Assembly: GCA_019912885.1 (NCBI GenBank)
Contig: JAIOHV010000213.1
Location: 1-44,015 of the forward strand
Reading direction: 5' to 3'
DNA length: 44,015 bases
From: a bacterium
GTDB taxonomy: Bacteria; Lernaellota; Lernaellaia; JACKCT01
Part shown: piece by piece, positions 9,383-17,518 of the stretch
How positions within the stretch are numbered: the first letter of the stretch is position 1
How the letters are laid out: each line of letters starts with the position of its first letter
Notes under the pieces: model-generated
The model's database searches: none
The model's input: the letters and a program-made list of their open reading frames with translations, nothing else
Told to the model about the DNA's origin: nothing
Position numbers and translations under genes: made by a program

Positions 9383-10627
9383 ATGACCACGACCGATTCC
9401 GGCCTTCCCGCCGCCGGCGCCCGCCCCGATGCCCAAACGCTTCGCGAATGGGAAGACGCCTACGGCTCCAGCAACTACAAACCATTGCCTGTGGTGCTCT
9501 CCCACGGCAAGGGCGCCCGCCTGTTCGATATCGAGGGGCGCGCGTACATCGACATGCTTTCGGCTTACTCCGCGGTGTCGCACGGCCACGGGCATCCGCG
9601 CATCCTGCGCGCTCTCGCCGCGCAAGCCGAGCGCCTGTGCATGACGAGCCGCGCTTTCCGCAACGATCAGCTCGGGCCGTTCCTGAAGGAGTTGTGCGAG
9701 TTGACGGGCATGGCGCGCGCCTTGCCCATGAACACGGGCGCCGAGGCGGTCGAGACCGCCATCAAGATCGCGCGAAAGTGGGCGTACGCCATCAAGAACG
9801 TCCCGAACGACACGGCGGAAATCGTCGCCTTTACCGATAATTTCCACGGCCGGACGACGACCATCGTCGGCATGTCCACCTCCGCGAAGTCGCGCGATCA
9901 CTTCGGGCCGTTTACCCCGGGATTTCGCGTCCTGCCTTACGGCGACATCGACGCGGTTCGCGCCGCCGTCGGCGAACGAACGGCCATGGTGCTCGTGGAG
10001 CCGATCCAGGGCGAGGCGGGCGTTCGCATTCCGCCCGACGGGTTTTTGCGCGAGTTGCGCGCCATCTGCGACAAGACGCGCACGCTCCTCGTGTTTGACG
10101 AGATCCAGACCGGTCTTGGCCGCTGCGGGCGCATGTTCTGTCACGAATACGAAGACGTGCGGCCCGATGCCATGTGCCTCGGCAAGGCGCTGGGCGGCGG
10201 CGTGCTGCCGATCAGCGCCGTTGTGTCGACCGAAGAGGTGCTTGGCCTGTTCAAACCCGGCGAGCACGGTTCGACCTTCGGCGGAAACCCCCTCGCGTGT
10301 GCCTGCGCGCGGGAGGCGATGCGTGTGCTCGTCGAAGAGGACCTGCCCGGCCGCGCGGCGCGCCTGGGCGAGCGGTTGATCGCGGGCTTGAGGAAGGTCG
10401 CCACGCCCCGCGTCGTCGATGTGCGGGGCCGCGGGCTTCTGACGGCGATCGAGCTTGCACCCGGCGAGCCCGGCGCGCGGACCATCTGCGAACGCCTGAT
10501 GAATGAAGGCGTCCTGGCCAAGGAAACGCGCGACACGACGATCCGGTTTGCCCCGCCGCTCGTGATCACCGAGGAAGAACTCGACGACGCGATCGGCCGA
10601 ATCGGAAAAGTCCTGGCCGAGGCTTGA
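9383..10627 (+). CDS. rocD: Class III aminotransferase, ornithine-oxoacid aminotransferase-like
   Basis: The ATG at 9383, behind AAGGA, gives 414 residues, a usual length for ornithine aminotransferase. Visible fold-type-I motifs are YSAVSHGHGHP near 62, the PLP-phosphate site NTGAEAVETAIK near 116, FHGRTTTIVGMS near 150, DEIQTGLGRCG near 237 and the PLP lysine in CLGKALGGGVLPISAV near 263. These residues match RocD more closely than acetylornithine aminotransferase. It would convert ornithine and 2-oxoglutarate to glutamate semialdehyde and glutamate. It stands alone, divergent from grpE and followed by a 330-base gap. The exact substrate is inferred from the motifs. Confidence 0.82.
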   Translation: MTTTDSGLPAAGARPDAQTLREWEDAYGSSNYKPLPVVLSHGKGARLFDIEGRAYIDMLSAYSAVSHGHGHPRILRALAAQAERLCMTSRAFRNDQLGPFLKELCELTGMARALPMNTGAEAVETAIKIARKWAYAIKNVPNDTAEIVAFTDNFHGRTTTIVGMSTSAKSRDHFGPFTPGFRVLPYGDIDAVRAAVGERTAMVLVEPIQGEAGVRIPPDGFLRELRAICDKTRTLLVFDEIQTGLGRCGRMFCHEYEDVRPDAMCLGKALGGGVLPISAVVSTEEVLGLFKPGEHGSTFGGNPLACACAREAMRVLVEEDLPGRAARLGERLIAGLRKVATPRVVDVRGRGLLTAIELAPGEPGARTICERLMNEGVLAKETRDTTIRFAPPLVITEEELDDAIGRIGKVLAEA

Positions 10628-10961
10628 ACCCGGCACGTCAGGCGCCTCATGCGATTCGCGGAAATGACCCGCTCCAAGCGTTCATTTTCCTTGACTTTTC
10701 CGCCCCTGAGGTCCTTAATGCCTCCCTATTTGAAATGCGCGGTGTAACCCGCGTCCATGAACATCCGGCGATCGCCGGGGGGCTTTTTCCGGCGCGTTGG
10801 CCGGAGTGGTGAGGGTAGGGCGTTCCGCGAAGCGAACCCCCTTTTCCAAAATGAATGGTTTGTCATGACGACATCCGGTTACGTCATTCATCGACTTTCG
10901 CTTTCGGCCGATGCTTCGCGGTCGGCCGCTAATACGAACCAGAAAAGGTAGGGAGGTCCCA
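10628..10961 (+). other. Intergenic leader region with hairpins
   Basis: No gene is supported in these 334 bases. They hold a weak promoter-like pair (TTGACT at 10691, TTAATG at 10715), a small CGCGG/CCGCG stem near 10740-10755, and a perfect 14-base palindrome (CCGGCGATCGCCGG, 10765-10778) followed by G-run and CTTTTT. The latter could be a weak terminator for rocD or part of a structured leader for the lipoprotein gene at 10962. No riboswitch class was recognised. Confidence 0.4.
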
Positions 10962-12776
10962 ATGAAACACACATTCACTTTCATGCTGGTCGCGATTCTC
11001 GCGGCCCTCTCGCTCGCCGTCGCGGGCTGCTCGTGCGGCGACGACGACGACGATGACGACGACGGCGCGCCGGATGACGACACCGGCGACGACGACGCCG
11101 ACGACGACACCGGCGACGACGATGCCGATGACGACGACATGGACGACGACATGGACGACGACGATACCGGTGACGACGATACCGGCGACGACGACACCGG
11201 CGACGACGATACCGGCGACGACGATACCGGCGACACCGAGTTCAGCTCGTTGAGCTGCCCCATCTCGGATCCGGAAAGCATCGGCTCGGCAAACACGGTC
11301 GGCGGCGGCTCGGCGACCACGACCGTCGACGTCTACGTTTTCGACGACAATGACTGCTCGGCCATCCAGAATGCGGACGTCATTCACGGCGACACCGTTT
11401 ATCAGACCGACGTCAACGGCCATGCGGTCGTGACGCTGACGGACGCCGAACAGACCATCACCGCGTACGCGGAAGGCTACTGGTCCTGGACCTACAAGGT
11501 CGATGCGGCCGTCATGTATTTCCGCCTGCGTCCGGACAGCTTCGGCAACGCCTACACCGACTCGGGTGACGGCACGTTCCAGGACGAGGGCGGCTCGGAC
11601 CTCGGCCTGACCAACCCCACCCTGTTCGGCCTGTTCTCGAACCCGATCTATCTCGGCGTCGCACTGCCCGGCCTCGCGCGCGCCGATCTGCTGTCGATGG
11701 ACTTCGACGGCCTGCTCGCCACGGACACCTTCGATCTGACGCTCGATCTCGGCGACGGCCCCGCGGTTACCGAGGCGCCGCGTAATATCTATCTCCCGGC
11801 GCTCAACCTCAGCATTCCTGGGCTGTTCAGCGTCACGGGCACCAACGAGGATTACGTCCTTCCGGTGCGCACCGGCGCCTCCGTTTCGCCGATCGAGGGC
11901 TTTGTCCTGTCGGCGAGTGTCGGCGAGTTGTTCGACAACGTCGGCGAGATTCTCGCGGTCGTTGCGTGCGTCACCGGCGGCGGCGACATCCTCGAGTGCG
12001 TCGAACCGCTCGTTCTTCCGCTCATCAACGACGCGCTCGCCTTCAGCCATGTCGGCGCGCGCCCGGACTGGAACGGCACCGGCGATCCGTCGATGACCAC
12101 GCAGGAGACCGGCGGCAACACGCTGTCGATCAACGTCGCCAATGAGGACGCCAATTTCGACTATCTCGCGATCTTCGCGGCCGAAATTCCGAACCGCGCG
12201 CTGCTTCCGCTGGGCGTCGGCATCGTGGATTCCGGGTCCGTGGATGTTGACTACGCCGACGTCCCCGACGGCGATTACCTTGCGGTCGTGGGCGCGACGG
12301 ACCTGTTCGCCTCCGGCTTCACGAGCGTGAATTTCTCGTTCGCGTTGAAATACGGCGAGAGCATCGCGGACATGACCGCCAAGGCGTCCTTCGACGCGGA
12401 TACCGATTTCCTGCCGAACTTCAACGGCGACAATACCGGATACGACGACGTGACCGGCGAGATTTTCTGGGAACTCGAGGCCGGCCCCGCCAAGGCCACC
12501 GCCGACGTCTTCCAGATCGTCTACGTCCCGGATTGCGAGGACTGCCCGGTCGTGCTCGCGCAGGTGCCCGGCGCCGACTCGAGCTTCCAGCCGCCGGTTG
12601 ATGATCTCGGCATCACGCCAAGCGACGCCGACATCGTCGTCGTGCTGGGGATCGACTACCCCGCGGGCGTGGATCTGCAGGAGTACAACCCGGCCGGTCT
12701 GCTCGGTTACAACAGCAGCGCCGTCAACATGTGGACGAACTTCGACATCCTCGGGTTGCTCGGCGGACTGTTCTAG
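10962..12776 (+). CDS. Large Asp-rich lipoprotein
   Basis: The ATG behind GGGAGGT gives 604 residues: a lipoprotein signal ending in lipobox LAVAGC, then SCG and about 70 residues of Asp-rich repeats. The DDDTG pentamer (15-base DNA unit) is repeated several times near residues 65-92. The rest (about 510 residues) has a Carboxypeptidase-regulatory-like beta segment early (VYVFDDNDCSAIQNADVIHG then YQTDVNGHAVVTLTDAEQT), which is a typical surface beta-sandwich pattern. Further beta-rich sequence and a C-C pair near 522-525 follow. No enzyme motif is visible. It is likely an outer-membrane or periplasmic lipoprotein with a flexible anionic stalk. It is monocistronic, closed by a strong terminator. 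Confidence 0.75.
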   Translation: MKHTFTFMLVAILAALSLAVAGCSCGDDDDDDDDGAPDDDTGDDDADDDTGDDDADDDDMDDDMDDDDTGDDDTGDDDTGDDDTGDDDTGDTEFSSLSCPISDPESIGSANTVGGGSATTTVDVYVFDDNDCSAIQNADVIHGDTVYQTDVNGHAVVTLTDAEQTITAYAEGYWSWTYKVDAAVMYFRLRPDSFGNAYTDSGDGTFQDEGGSDLGLTNPTLFGLFSNPIYLGVALPGLARADLLSMDFDGLLATDTFDLTLDLGDGPAVTEAPRNIYLPALNLSIPGLFSVTGTNEDYVLPVRTGASVSPIEGFVLSASVGELFDNVGEILAVVACVTGGGDILECVEPLVLPLINDALAFSHVGARPDWNGTGDPSMTTQETGGNTLSINVANEDANFDYLAIFAAEIPNRALLPLGVGIVDSGSVDVDYADVPDGDYLAVVGATDLFASGFTSVNFSFALKYGESIADMTAKASFDADTDFLPNFNGDNTGYDDVTGEIFWELEAGPAKATADVFQIVYVPDCEDCPVVLAQVPGADSSFQPPVDDLGITPSDADIVVVLGIDYPAGVDLQEYNPAGLLGYNSSAVNMWTNFDILGLLGGLF

Positions 12777-12796
12777 GCATCAGCAAACGCTAGCGA

Positions 12797-12835
12797 AGCG
12801 GGCCGCGCGGTGTTTGCCGCGCGGCCCGCTTTTTA
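12797..12835 (+). terminator. Strong intrinsic terminator
   Basis: A perfect 14-base-pair stem (AGCGGGCCGCGCGG with its complement at 12817-12830), a 6-base loop and a TTTTTATT tail lie 20 bases after the lipoprotein stop. Confidence 0.93.
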
Positions 12836-12836
12836 T

Positions 12837-12932
12837 TGAGGATTGAGGATCGAGGATCGAGGATTGAGTCCATCGCAACGGGACACCGCGGCATGCGTTG
12901 TGATGACCTTTCAGACTTTCAGACTTTCAGGC
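12837..12932 (+). repeat. Composite repeat element, copy A
   Basis: Three modules run in order: four GAGGATY heptamers, a core of about 43 bases (GAGTCCATCGCAACGGGACA onwards, ending TGATGACC), then three CTTTCAGA octamers. The core carries a 9-base inverted repeat (CATCGCAAC / GTTGTGATG) around a 17-base loop. The reverse complement at 20352-20455 is nearly identical in the core, and part recurs at 43793. Confidence 0.88.
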
Positions 12933-12983
12933 TGTTTAGGAACGAGGAGCGAGAGCTGCGAACATCGTGGCCTGCGTGGCACT

Positions 12984-13012
12984 CGATCCTCAATCCTCGA
13001 TCCTCGATCCTG
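12984..13012 (-). repeat. GAGGATY heptamer array, inverted partner
   Basis: Four heptamer units lie in the opposite orientation to those at 12837, so the two arrays bracket about 115 bases just before the methyltransferase gene. Confidence 0.85.
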
Positions 13013-13041
13013 CCCACGCACCCGGTCACTTCGCGTAGGGT

Positions 13042-13974
13042 ATGGCGCATGTCATCAGTCTGTTTTCCGGTTGCGGCGGAATGGACCTGGGGTTTCGCGG
13101 CGGCTTCGTTTTCGGCGGACGGCGATACGCGCGCACGGGTTTCGATATCCTCGCCGCGGTGGACGCCGACGCCGAGGCTGCGTCGCTCTATCGGTTGAAC
13201 ATCGGCGCGATTTGCCGCGCGCGTGTGGAAGATGTCGCGATCTGGCCGCGCGCCGGCGTTGTGATCGCCGGGCCGCCGTGCCAGCCATTCTCCGCCGCCG
13301 GAGTCAAACAAGGCGCGAACGACGCGCGCGACGCCATGCCGGTCCTTATCGAGGCGATCGGCGACATCGCGCCGAGCGCGTTCGTCATCGAAAACGTGCC
13401 CGCGCTCGCCGAGCGAAAGCCATTTCGGCAAGCGTTCGCCGAACTGACCGGCGCGCTCGCCGCGTTGGGCTACGAGATCCGCGCGCGCGTGCTCGATGCG
13501 GCCGATTTCGGCGTTCCGCAGCACCGGCGCCGCCTTTTCATCGTGGGGCTGCGGCCCGATCAGGCATGCCCCGATCCGTTCCCCGCGCCGACGCACGGCG
13601 GAGCGCTTCGCCCGTTTGTGCGCGTGCGCGACGCGATCGCCGATCTGGGCGTTCCGGGCGATCGCCATTTCGCGAAACGCGACGCAACATTGCGACGACT
13701 CGCCGAGGGCGAACGGCGGCATCCGCGATTCGGCGCGTCGTCGCGGCGTGTTTTCGCGGATCGCCCGTTCCCGACGATCAAGGCGTCGGACACGGCGGCG
13801 CCGCGCCTGATTCATCCGTGGTTCGACCGGGCGCTGGCGATGCCGGAGCTACTGCGCGCGCAGTCGTTTCCCGACGATTTCATCGTCCCGCGGCGCACGC
13901 CCTCGATCGGCAACGCGGTGCCGCCGGTGCTGGCCTGGCATATCGCGCGAAGTATCGCCCGGATCCTGAAGTGA
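13042..13974 (+). CDS. DNA (cytosine-5) methyltransferase, orphan
   Basis: The 310-residue protein has all key C5-methyltransferase motifs in the usual order: motif I ISLFSGCGGMDLGF at 5-18, motif IV GPPCQPFS with catalytic Cys80, motif VI ENV at 117-119, motif VIII QHRRRLFIVG at 160-169, motif IX LRAQSFPDDF at 271-280 and motif X GNAVPP at 290-295. The target-recognition part (about 171-265) is short, so the site is probably short; it cannot be named. No restriction endonuclease, Vsr or partner gene flanks it, so it may act in gene regulation or be a remnant of a mobile cassette. Short-repeat arrays lie on both sides. No good ribosome site precedes the ATG; TAGGGT abuts it. Confidence 0.93.
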   Translation: MAHVISLFSGCGGMDLGFRGGFVFGGRRYARTGFDILAAVDADAEAASLYRLNIGAICRARVEDVAIWPRAGVVIAGPPCQPFSAAGVKQGANDARDAMPVLIEAIGDIAPSAFVIENVPALAERKPFRQAFAELTGALAALGYEIRARVLDAADFGVPQHRRRLFIVGLRPDQACPDPFPAPTHGGALRPFVRVRDAIADLGVPGDRHFAKRDATLRRLAEGERRHPRFGASSRRVFADRPFPTIKASDTAAPRLIHPWFDRALAMPELLRAQSFPDDFIVPRRTPSIGNAVPPVLAWHIARSIARILK

Positions 13975-14035
13975 AGCGGTGGCGATCGAACTCGCGCCTA
14001 TCGCGGCTCTACCTTGGGGGCGGGTTTTGCGATGA

Positions 14036-14067
14036 CCTCTTTCCTCTTTCCTCTTTCCTCTTTCCTC
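14036..14067 (-). repeat. GAGGAAA heptamer array
   Basis: About four and a half units of TTTCCTC on the plus strand end three bases before the stop of the SpoIIAA-like gene. The same unit occurs in the other orientation at 21458. Confidence 0.85.
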
Positions 14068-14070
14068 GTC

Positions 14071-14445
14071 TCACGCGTGTCCTTCGCCCTTGGCCCAGGC
14101 CCACGCATCGCCTTCCTGCGTGCGCTCGAAGTATTTCACTTCGCCTTTGGTGAAGGGCGTCATGAGTTTCGCCGAGATTCGCTGCCAGTCCTTGTCGCCG
14201 ACCATAGCGACGCGCTCGACGTGTTTGTTCAGCTTCCCCTCCAGTTTCAGATCCTCCCAGGCCGCCTTTACGGAATCCCACCCGTGGAAGTCGTCCATGA
14301 TGACGACCAGGCGAAGCTTGCCTTGCGCCTCGGCAAGCGCCTGCGCGCGCTCGCCGATTTCGTCGAGCTCTTGTTTGGTCAATTTTCCGCTGATGCGAAG
14401 GCCGACCAGGTTGCCTTCGGCTTTGCCGCCAACAACTTCAAACAT
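14071..14445 (-). CDS. SpoIIAA-like (STAS/SEC14-type) small protein
   Basis: This is a 124-residue soluble protein with the pattern of the SpoIIAA-like family: an early NLVGLRISGKLTKQELDEI, a central RLVVIMDDFHGWDSVKAAWED and a C-terminal RVAMVGDKDWQRI, ending with YFERTQEGDAWAWA. The family has a STAS/CRAL-TRIO-like alpha/beta fold; members are often orphan genes of unknown role, perhaps binding a lipid or acting as a simple regulator. No anti-sigma factor, kinase or phosphatase neighbours it. An AAAAGGAGAATTCGCC ribosome site precedes the ATG. It is a lone gene, with the methyltransferase convergent to it and a long repeat-filled gap upstream. Confidence 0.75.
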   Translation of the reverse strand: MFEVVGGKAEGNLVGLRISGKLTKQELDEIGERAQALAEAQGKLRLVVIMDDFHGWDSVKAAWEDLKLEGKLNKHVERVAMVGDKDWQRISAKLMTPFTKGEVKYFERTQEGDAWAWAKGEGHA

Positions 14446-14678
14446 GGCGAATTCTCCTTTTGAAAAAATGAAAAACGCCGCCCCATCCCGCCTTCATTGT
14501 AGTCCCGCCGGGATCGGATGGCGTAAGGAAATTTACATGTGTTTCGGATAAAGACGGCGAAACGACGCATCAGGCGCCTCGACCGACTGCGGTCGCCCTT
14601 TTTGCACCCGCGCTTCGTCGTCGCCACGCGTCGCCGGGCATCACGCTTATGAGCGTGCTGATGCTTTTTGCACCCGCG

Positions 14679-14862
14679 CGTCGTCATCCTGAGGCGATGC
14701 GTCGAGCGTCGTCATGCCGAGGCAATGCATCGAGCGTCGTCACACTGACGCGATGCGTCGAGCGTCGTCGCCCCGAGGCGATGCGTCGAGCGTCGTCACA
14801 CTGACGCGATGCGTCGAGCGTCGTCATCCTGAGGCGATGCGTCGAGCGTCGTCATCCTGAGG
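14679..14862 (+). repeat. 28-bp tandem repeat array, about 6.6 copies
   Basis: Units start at 14679, 14707, 14735, 14763, 14791, 14819 and 14847 and begin CGTCGTCATCCTGAGGCGAT. Units alternate between a TCCTGAGG and an ACACTGACG variant. The last unit runs directly into the inverted-repeat element, whose left arm begins with the same TCATCCTGAG string. The unit was probably amplified from that arm. Confidence 0.92.
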
Positions 14863-14955
14863 CGAGCGAAGCGAGCCGAAGGATCTGGCTGGCCCCTGCC
14901 GGCGGCCACGCGTCAACCGGGGCGAGCCAGATCCTTCGCTTCGCTCAGGACGACG
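14848..14955 (+). repeat. TCATCCTGAGCGAAGCGAAGG inverted-repeat element, locus 1
   Basis: The left arm (14848-14890) and the inverted right arm (14926-14955) share the GTC-TCCTGAGCGAAGCGAAGGATCTGGCT pattern, with a small internal expansion in the left arm. About 35 bases lie between the arms, so the transcript could fold into a long hairpin. Confidence 0.85.
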
Positions 14956-15025
14956 ATCACCGCGATGACGAGCACCGAATTGACGATCACCGCGGCGACG
15001 AGCACCGGAGCGACGAGCGCCGCGA
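14952..15025 (+). repeat. 30-bp tandem repeat, 2.5 copies
   Basis: Units at 14952, 14982 and a partial one at 15012 begin GACGATCACCGCG and contain GACGAGCACCG. They continue the repeat cluster in the gap at 14446-15150, which holds no credible gene. Confidence 0.8.
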
Positions 15026-15043
15026 TTTCAAATCGACGGAAAC

Positions 15044-15091
15044 CCTCGGTGTCCTCTGTGGCTCCTCCGCGCGCTCTGTGTACCGCCGAAC
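15044..15091 (-). repeat. GGTACACAG...CACAGAGGACAC element, copy 1
   Basis: The reverse complement reads TTCGGCGGTACACAG, then a GCGCGGAGGAGCCACAGAGG stretch. A closely matching sequence lies on the plus strand at 42845-42890. Confidence 0.75.
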
Positions 15092-15150
15092 AAAAATCGT
15101 TTGTGACGACCTGTCAGCCTTTCGGCCTTCGAGCCTTCGAAGGCCGTCTC

Positions 15151-17190
15151 CTAGCAGCCGCAACACGCTCCGCCGGTCACCGCGCCTTCGGGCCAGCCGG
15201 GTCCGCCCTCGTCCTCGTCGACCGGGATATCCGGATCCGAGTCCGTGTCATCGTCCAGGGTCGCTTCGTCGTCGTCGTCGTCGGCCGGATCCTCGGGCGT
15301 TTCGCACGAACGGTTGAACTCGTCGCAGCTTTCGCCCTCGGGGCACGGATTACCGGAATGCGTGCAGATATCCGCGTCCTCGTCACAGCCGTCGTCGCCG
15401 TTGCAAAACAGCGCGTCGTCCAGGCACGGCACGAGGATTTGCGTGCACATATCCGTTTCCTCGTCGCAGAACTCGACGCCATTGCAATATTGCCCGTCAT
15501 TCAGGCATTGCGGCCCGGTCGTCCCGCACTTGTCGTTCACCTCGTCGCACGATTCCGCGCCGTTGCAGAAGACGCCGTCGTCCGCGCAGTCGGGCACGGC
15601 CACCTGCACGCACGTGTCCGCCGCCTCGTCGCAGGCCTCGTCGCCGTTGCACCACGCGCCGTCGTCCGCGCACGGATCGTCACCCGGCCCGCACACGTTT
15701 TCGTCCATATCGCAGACCTCGGCGCCGTTGCAGAAGATGCCGTCGTCGCACTCGCCGTCGTTCTGGCAGTCGCAGAAATCGAGCCCGTCGCAATTCTGGT
15801 CGATGCGGTCGCAACGGATTTCGGTTTCGCCCGGATTGATATCGGGATCGAAGTCGTTGCAGTCGTCGCCGTTGCACTGCGGGCCTTCGTAGCCGTCCAG
15901 GTCGTTGTCGCACTCGACAAGAACGCCGTAGAGCGGAATGAACTCCGCGCCGGCGACCACGCCGAAGCTGTTGAAGACGGACAAGGGCTGCGTTCCGGTG
16001 ACGTGCCACGTGGACGTATAACACGGCACGAGCTGATGCCCGCCCTCGCCGAGCGTGCCGCTCCACACCACCACGTCGTCGCCCGGCGCCAGCGTGTTTT
16101 TCGTGTCGGTAACGACGATGTCGTTGTCGTCGAGATACGAGAACAGGTCGAACTGCCCGTTCACGGACGTGAAGAAAAACTCCGTGCCGATGCGCGTGCC
16201 GTCTTTGTCCGGCATGATGTCCATGTAGTGGTAATCCCCCGCGGCGCCGCTGAAGGGATTGACCTGCACGGCGACCGGCGCGTCCGCCGTCACGGTGAAA
16301 TACAACTCGTTGAAGGTCTGGAACGCGGTCTGCCCGCTCGCCAGCGTTCCGGACTTGACGATCGCGGAGGTCTTCGAGTTGCGCACCTCGTAATTGTTTC
16401 CGTCCGTATAGCTCGTGATGAGAAGATCGCCGCTGCCGCTTGTCGTCCCCATGTAGCCGTGAAATTCCGTGCCCGTGAACAGGCCGGATTTCGACGGCAC
16501 GGAATAGCCGATGTCCGTGAAGTTGAGAACGGAGATGATCCCCGTGGAAACGGTCTTCACGTACCTGTTGCGCGTCTGCGCGGGCGGCACCTTCCACGTC
16601 TCGCCGTCGGCGAGAACCCTGGACGCCAGCAGCGTCCCGTTGACCATGTTGAAGACTTCGACGAGGTTGTTGTCGCCGTAAGACGAAACGTACTGCGCCT
16701 CTCTCGAGTCGCCGAATCCGCCGCGCTGATAGCTGTAGAATTTGATGCCCGTGCCGATCGAGGCGTCGGTGAGCGCATGGTAGCCGGTGATGTTGTCGTC
16801 CGCGGCGCCGACAAGGACGCTCACGAGGTCCGAGGCCTCCAGCCGATACGTCCCGACCGGGACGTCGAAGCGGACGTAGCCGCCGTCGGAAAGGCTCGAC
16901 GCCGCGAGGATGTTGCCGCCCTGGTCGTAGAGCGTGAACGTCGTGCCGTCGTGAAATCCGAATATGAAGATGCGGTCGAACGCGTAGAAGTAGCTCGTGT
17001 TCGGCTGCGGCGCCGCCTGCGCGCCTTTCGGAAACGCGTAGTAGTTCGGCGGCGGAACGTACTCCTCCACCGGTTGCAGCAGCATCTTCGACCCGTTGTT
17101 CGGATACGCCGGCGCGTCCGTCAACGCGAACGCGGCCGCGGCAATGGCCAGCACGGCCAGGATCAGCGCAAATCGTCCGAAATATCGCAT
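15151..17190 (-). CDS. Secreted Cys/Asp-rich repeat protein, paralog 1
   Basis: The ATG at 17188-17190, behind GGGAGGG, gives 679 residues with a Sec signal (MRYFGRFALILAVLAIAAAA). Residues about 30-435 form a beta-rich domain ([20 protein letters not shown], then [14 protein letters not shown]) shared with the paralog at 17519. Near 445 comes a MopE-type metal-binding motif ([20 protein letters not shown], then CDRIDQNCDG). It is followed by about six Cys-rich units of the form DD-x-FCNGxExCD. The tail is acidic and Pro-rich and ends VTGGACCGC. MopE repeats are known from secreted, sometimes copper-binding proteins. The product is probably cell-surface or extracellular, stiffened by disulfides. 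No enzyme residues are seen. Confidence 0.85.
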   Translation of the reverse strand: MRYFGRFALILAVLAIAAAAFALTDAPAYPNNGSKMLLQPVEEYVPPPNYYAFPKGAQAAPQPNTSYFYAFDRIFIFGFHDGTTFTLYDQGGNILAASSLSDGGYVRFDVPVGTYRLEASDLVSVLVGAADDNITGYHALTDASIGTGIKFYSYQRGGFGDSREAQYVSSYGDNNLVEVFNMVNGTLLASRVLADGETWKVPPAQTRNRYVKTVSTGIISVLNFTDIGYSVPSKSGLFTGTEFHGYMGTTSGSGDLLITSYTDGNNYEVRNSKTSAIVKSGTLASGQTAFQTFNELYFTVTADAPVAVQVNPFSGAAGDYHYMDIMPDKDGTRIGTEFFFTSVNGQFDLFSYLDDNDIVVTDTKNTLAPGDDVVVWSGTLGEGGHQLVPCYTSTWHVTGTQPLSVFNSFGVVAGAEFIPLYGVLVECDNDLDGYEGPQCNGDDCNDFDPDINPGETEIRCDRIDQNCDGLDFCDCQNDGECDDGIFCNGAEVCDMDENVCGPGDDPCADDGAWCNGDEACDEAADTCVQVAVPDCADDGVFCNGAESCDEVNDKCGTTGPQCLNDGQYCNGVEFCDEETDMCTQILVPCLDDALFCNGDDGCDEDADICTHSGNPCPEGESCDEFNRSCETPEDPADDDDDEATLDDDTDSDPDIPVDEDEGGPGWPEGAVTGGACCGC

Positions 17191-17254
17191 GAACGAACCC
17201 TCCCAGGCGGCTCGCAAGATGTGTTTGGGGCGCCGGGAATATGGCACAGGTTCC

Positions 17255-17317
17255 GGCGTCCGGCTACCGGTTGCCGGCTGCCTGCTACCGGCGCCGGCAA
17301 CGGGCTACCAGCAACGG
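17255..17317 (+). repeat. CCGGCTAC-type short repeat array
   Basis: Degenerate units of 7-8 bases (CCGGCTAC, CGGTTGCC, GGCTGCCT, GCTACCGG, GGCAACGG) fill the space just upstream of paralog 1. The period is looser than in the other arrays. Confidence 0.6.
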
Positions 17318-17331
17318 GCGTCACGCGGTTT

Positions 17332-17406
17332 GTCACCGTGAGCGAAGCGAAGGGCCTCCGTTCGTGCCGGCACGGCGCGAGATCCTTCGCTTCGCTCAGG
17401 ATGACA
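17332..17406 (+). repeat. Inverted-repeat element, locus 2
   Basis: The left arm has TTGTCACCGTGAGCGAAGCG and the right arm has GAGATCCTTCGCTTCGCTCA followed by GGATGACA. A loop of about 22 bases separates them. It is the same family as at 14848, 33734 and 41579. The following bases to 17518 carry a TTTGTGTCCTTTGTGCCTTT string and no gene. Confidence 0.88.
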
Positions 17407-17518
17407 GCCGCTCAGGAGTTGCGGCATGGACGTCTGACGTCGTGCTGCCGAGTCTCGTTTTGTGTCCTTTGTGCCTTTGGTTTGAATAGCGATTCTGCGA
17501 TGGCGTTCCAGCCCGCTT

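Noticed and set aside
10741-10960. Riboswitch in the lipoprotein leader
   Set aside because: Two small stems exist, but no conserved aptamer pattern (c-di-GMP, cobalamin, TPP, SAM) could be matched.
13042-14445. Complete restriction-modification system
   Set aside because: The only neighbour is a SpoIIAA-like protein; no nuclease motif was found on either strand nearby.
14679-14862. Possible CRISPR array (28-base units)
   Set aside because: Units are directly adjacent with no spacers, and no cas gene is in the window.
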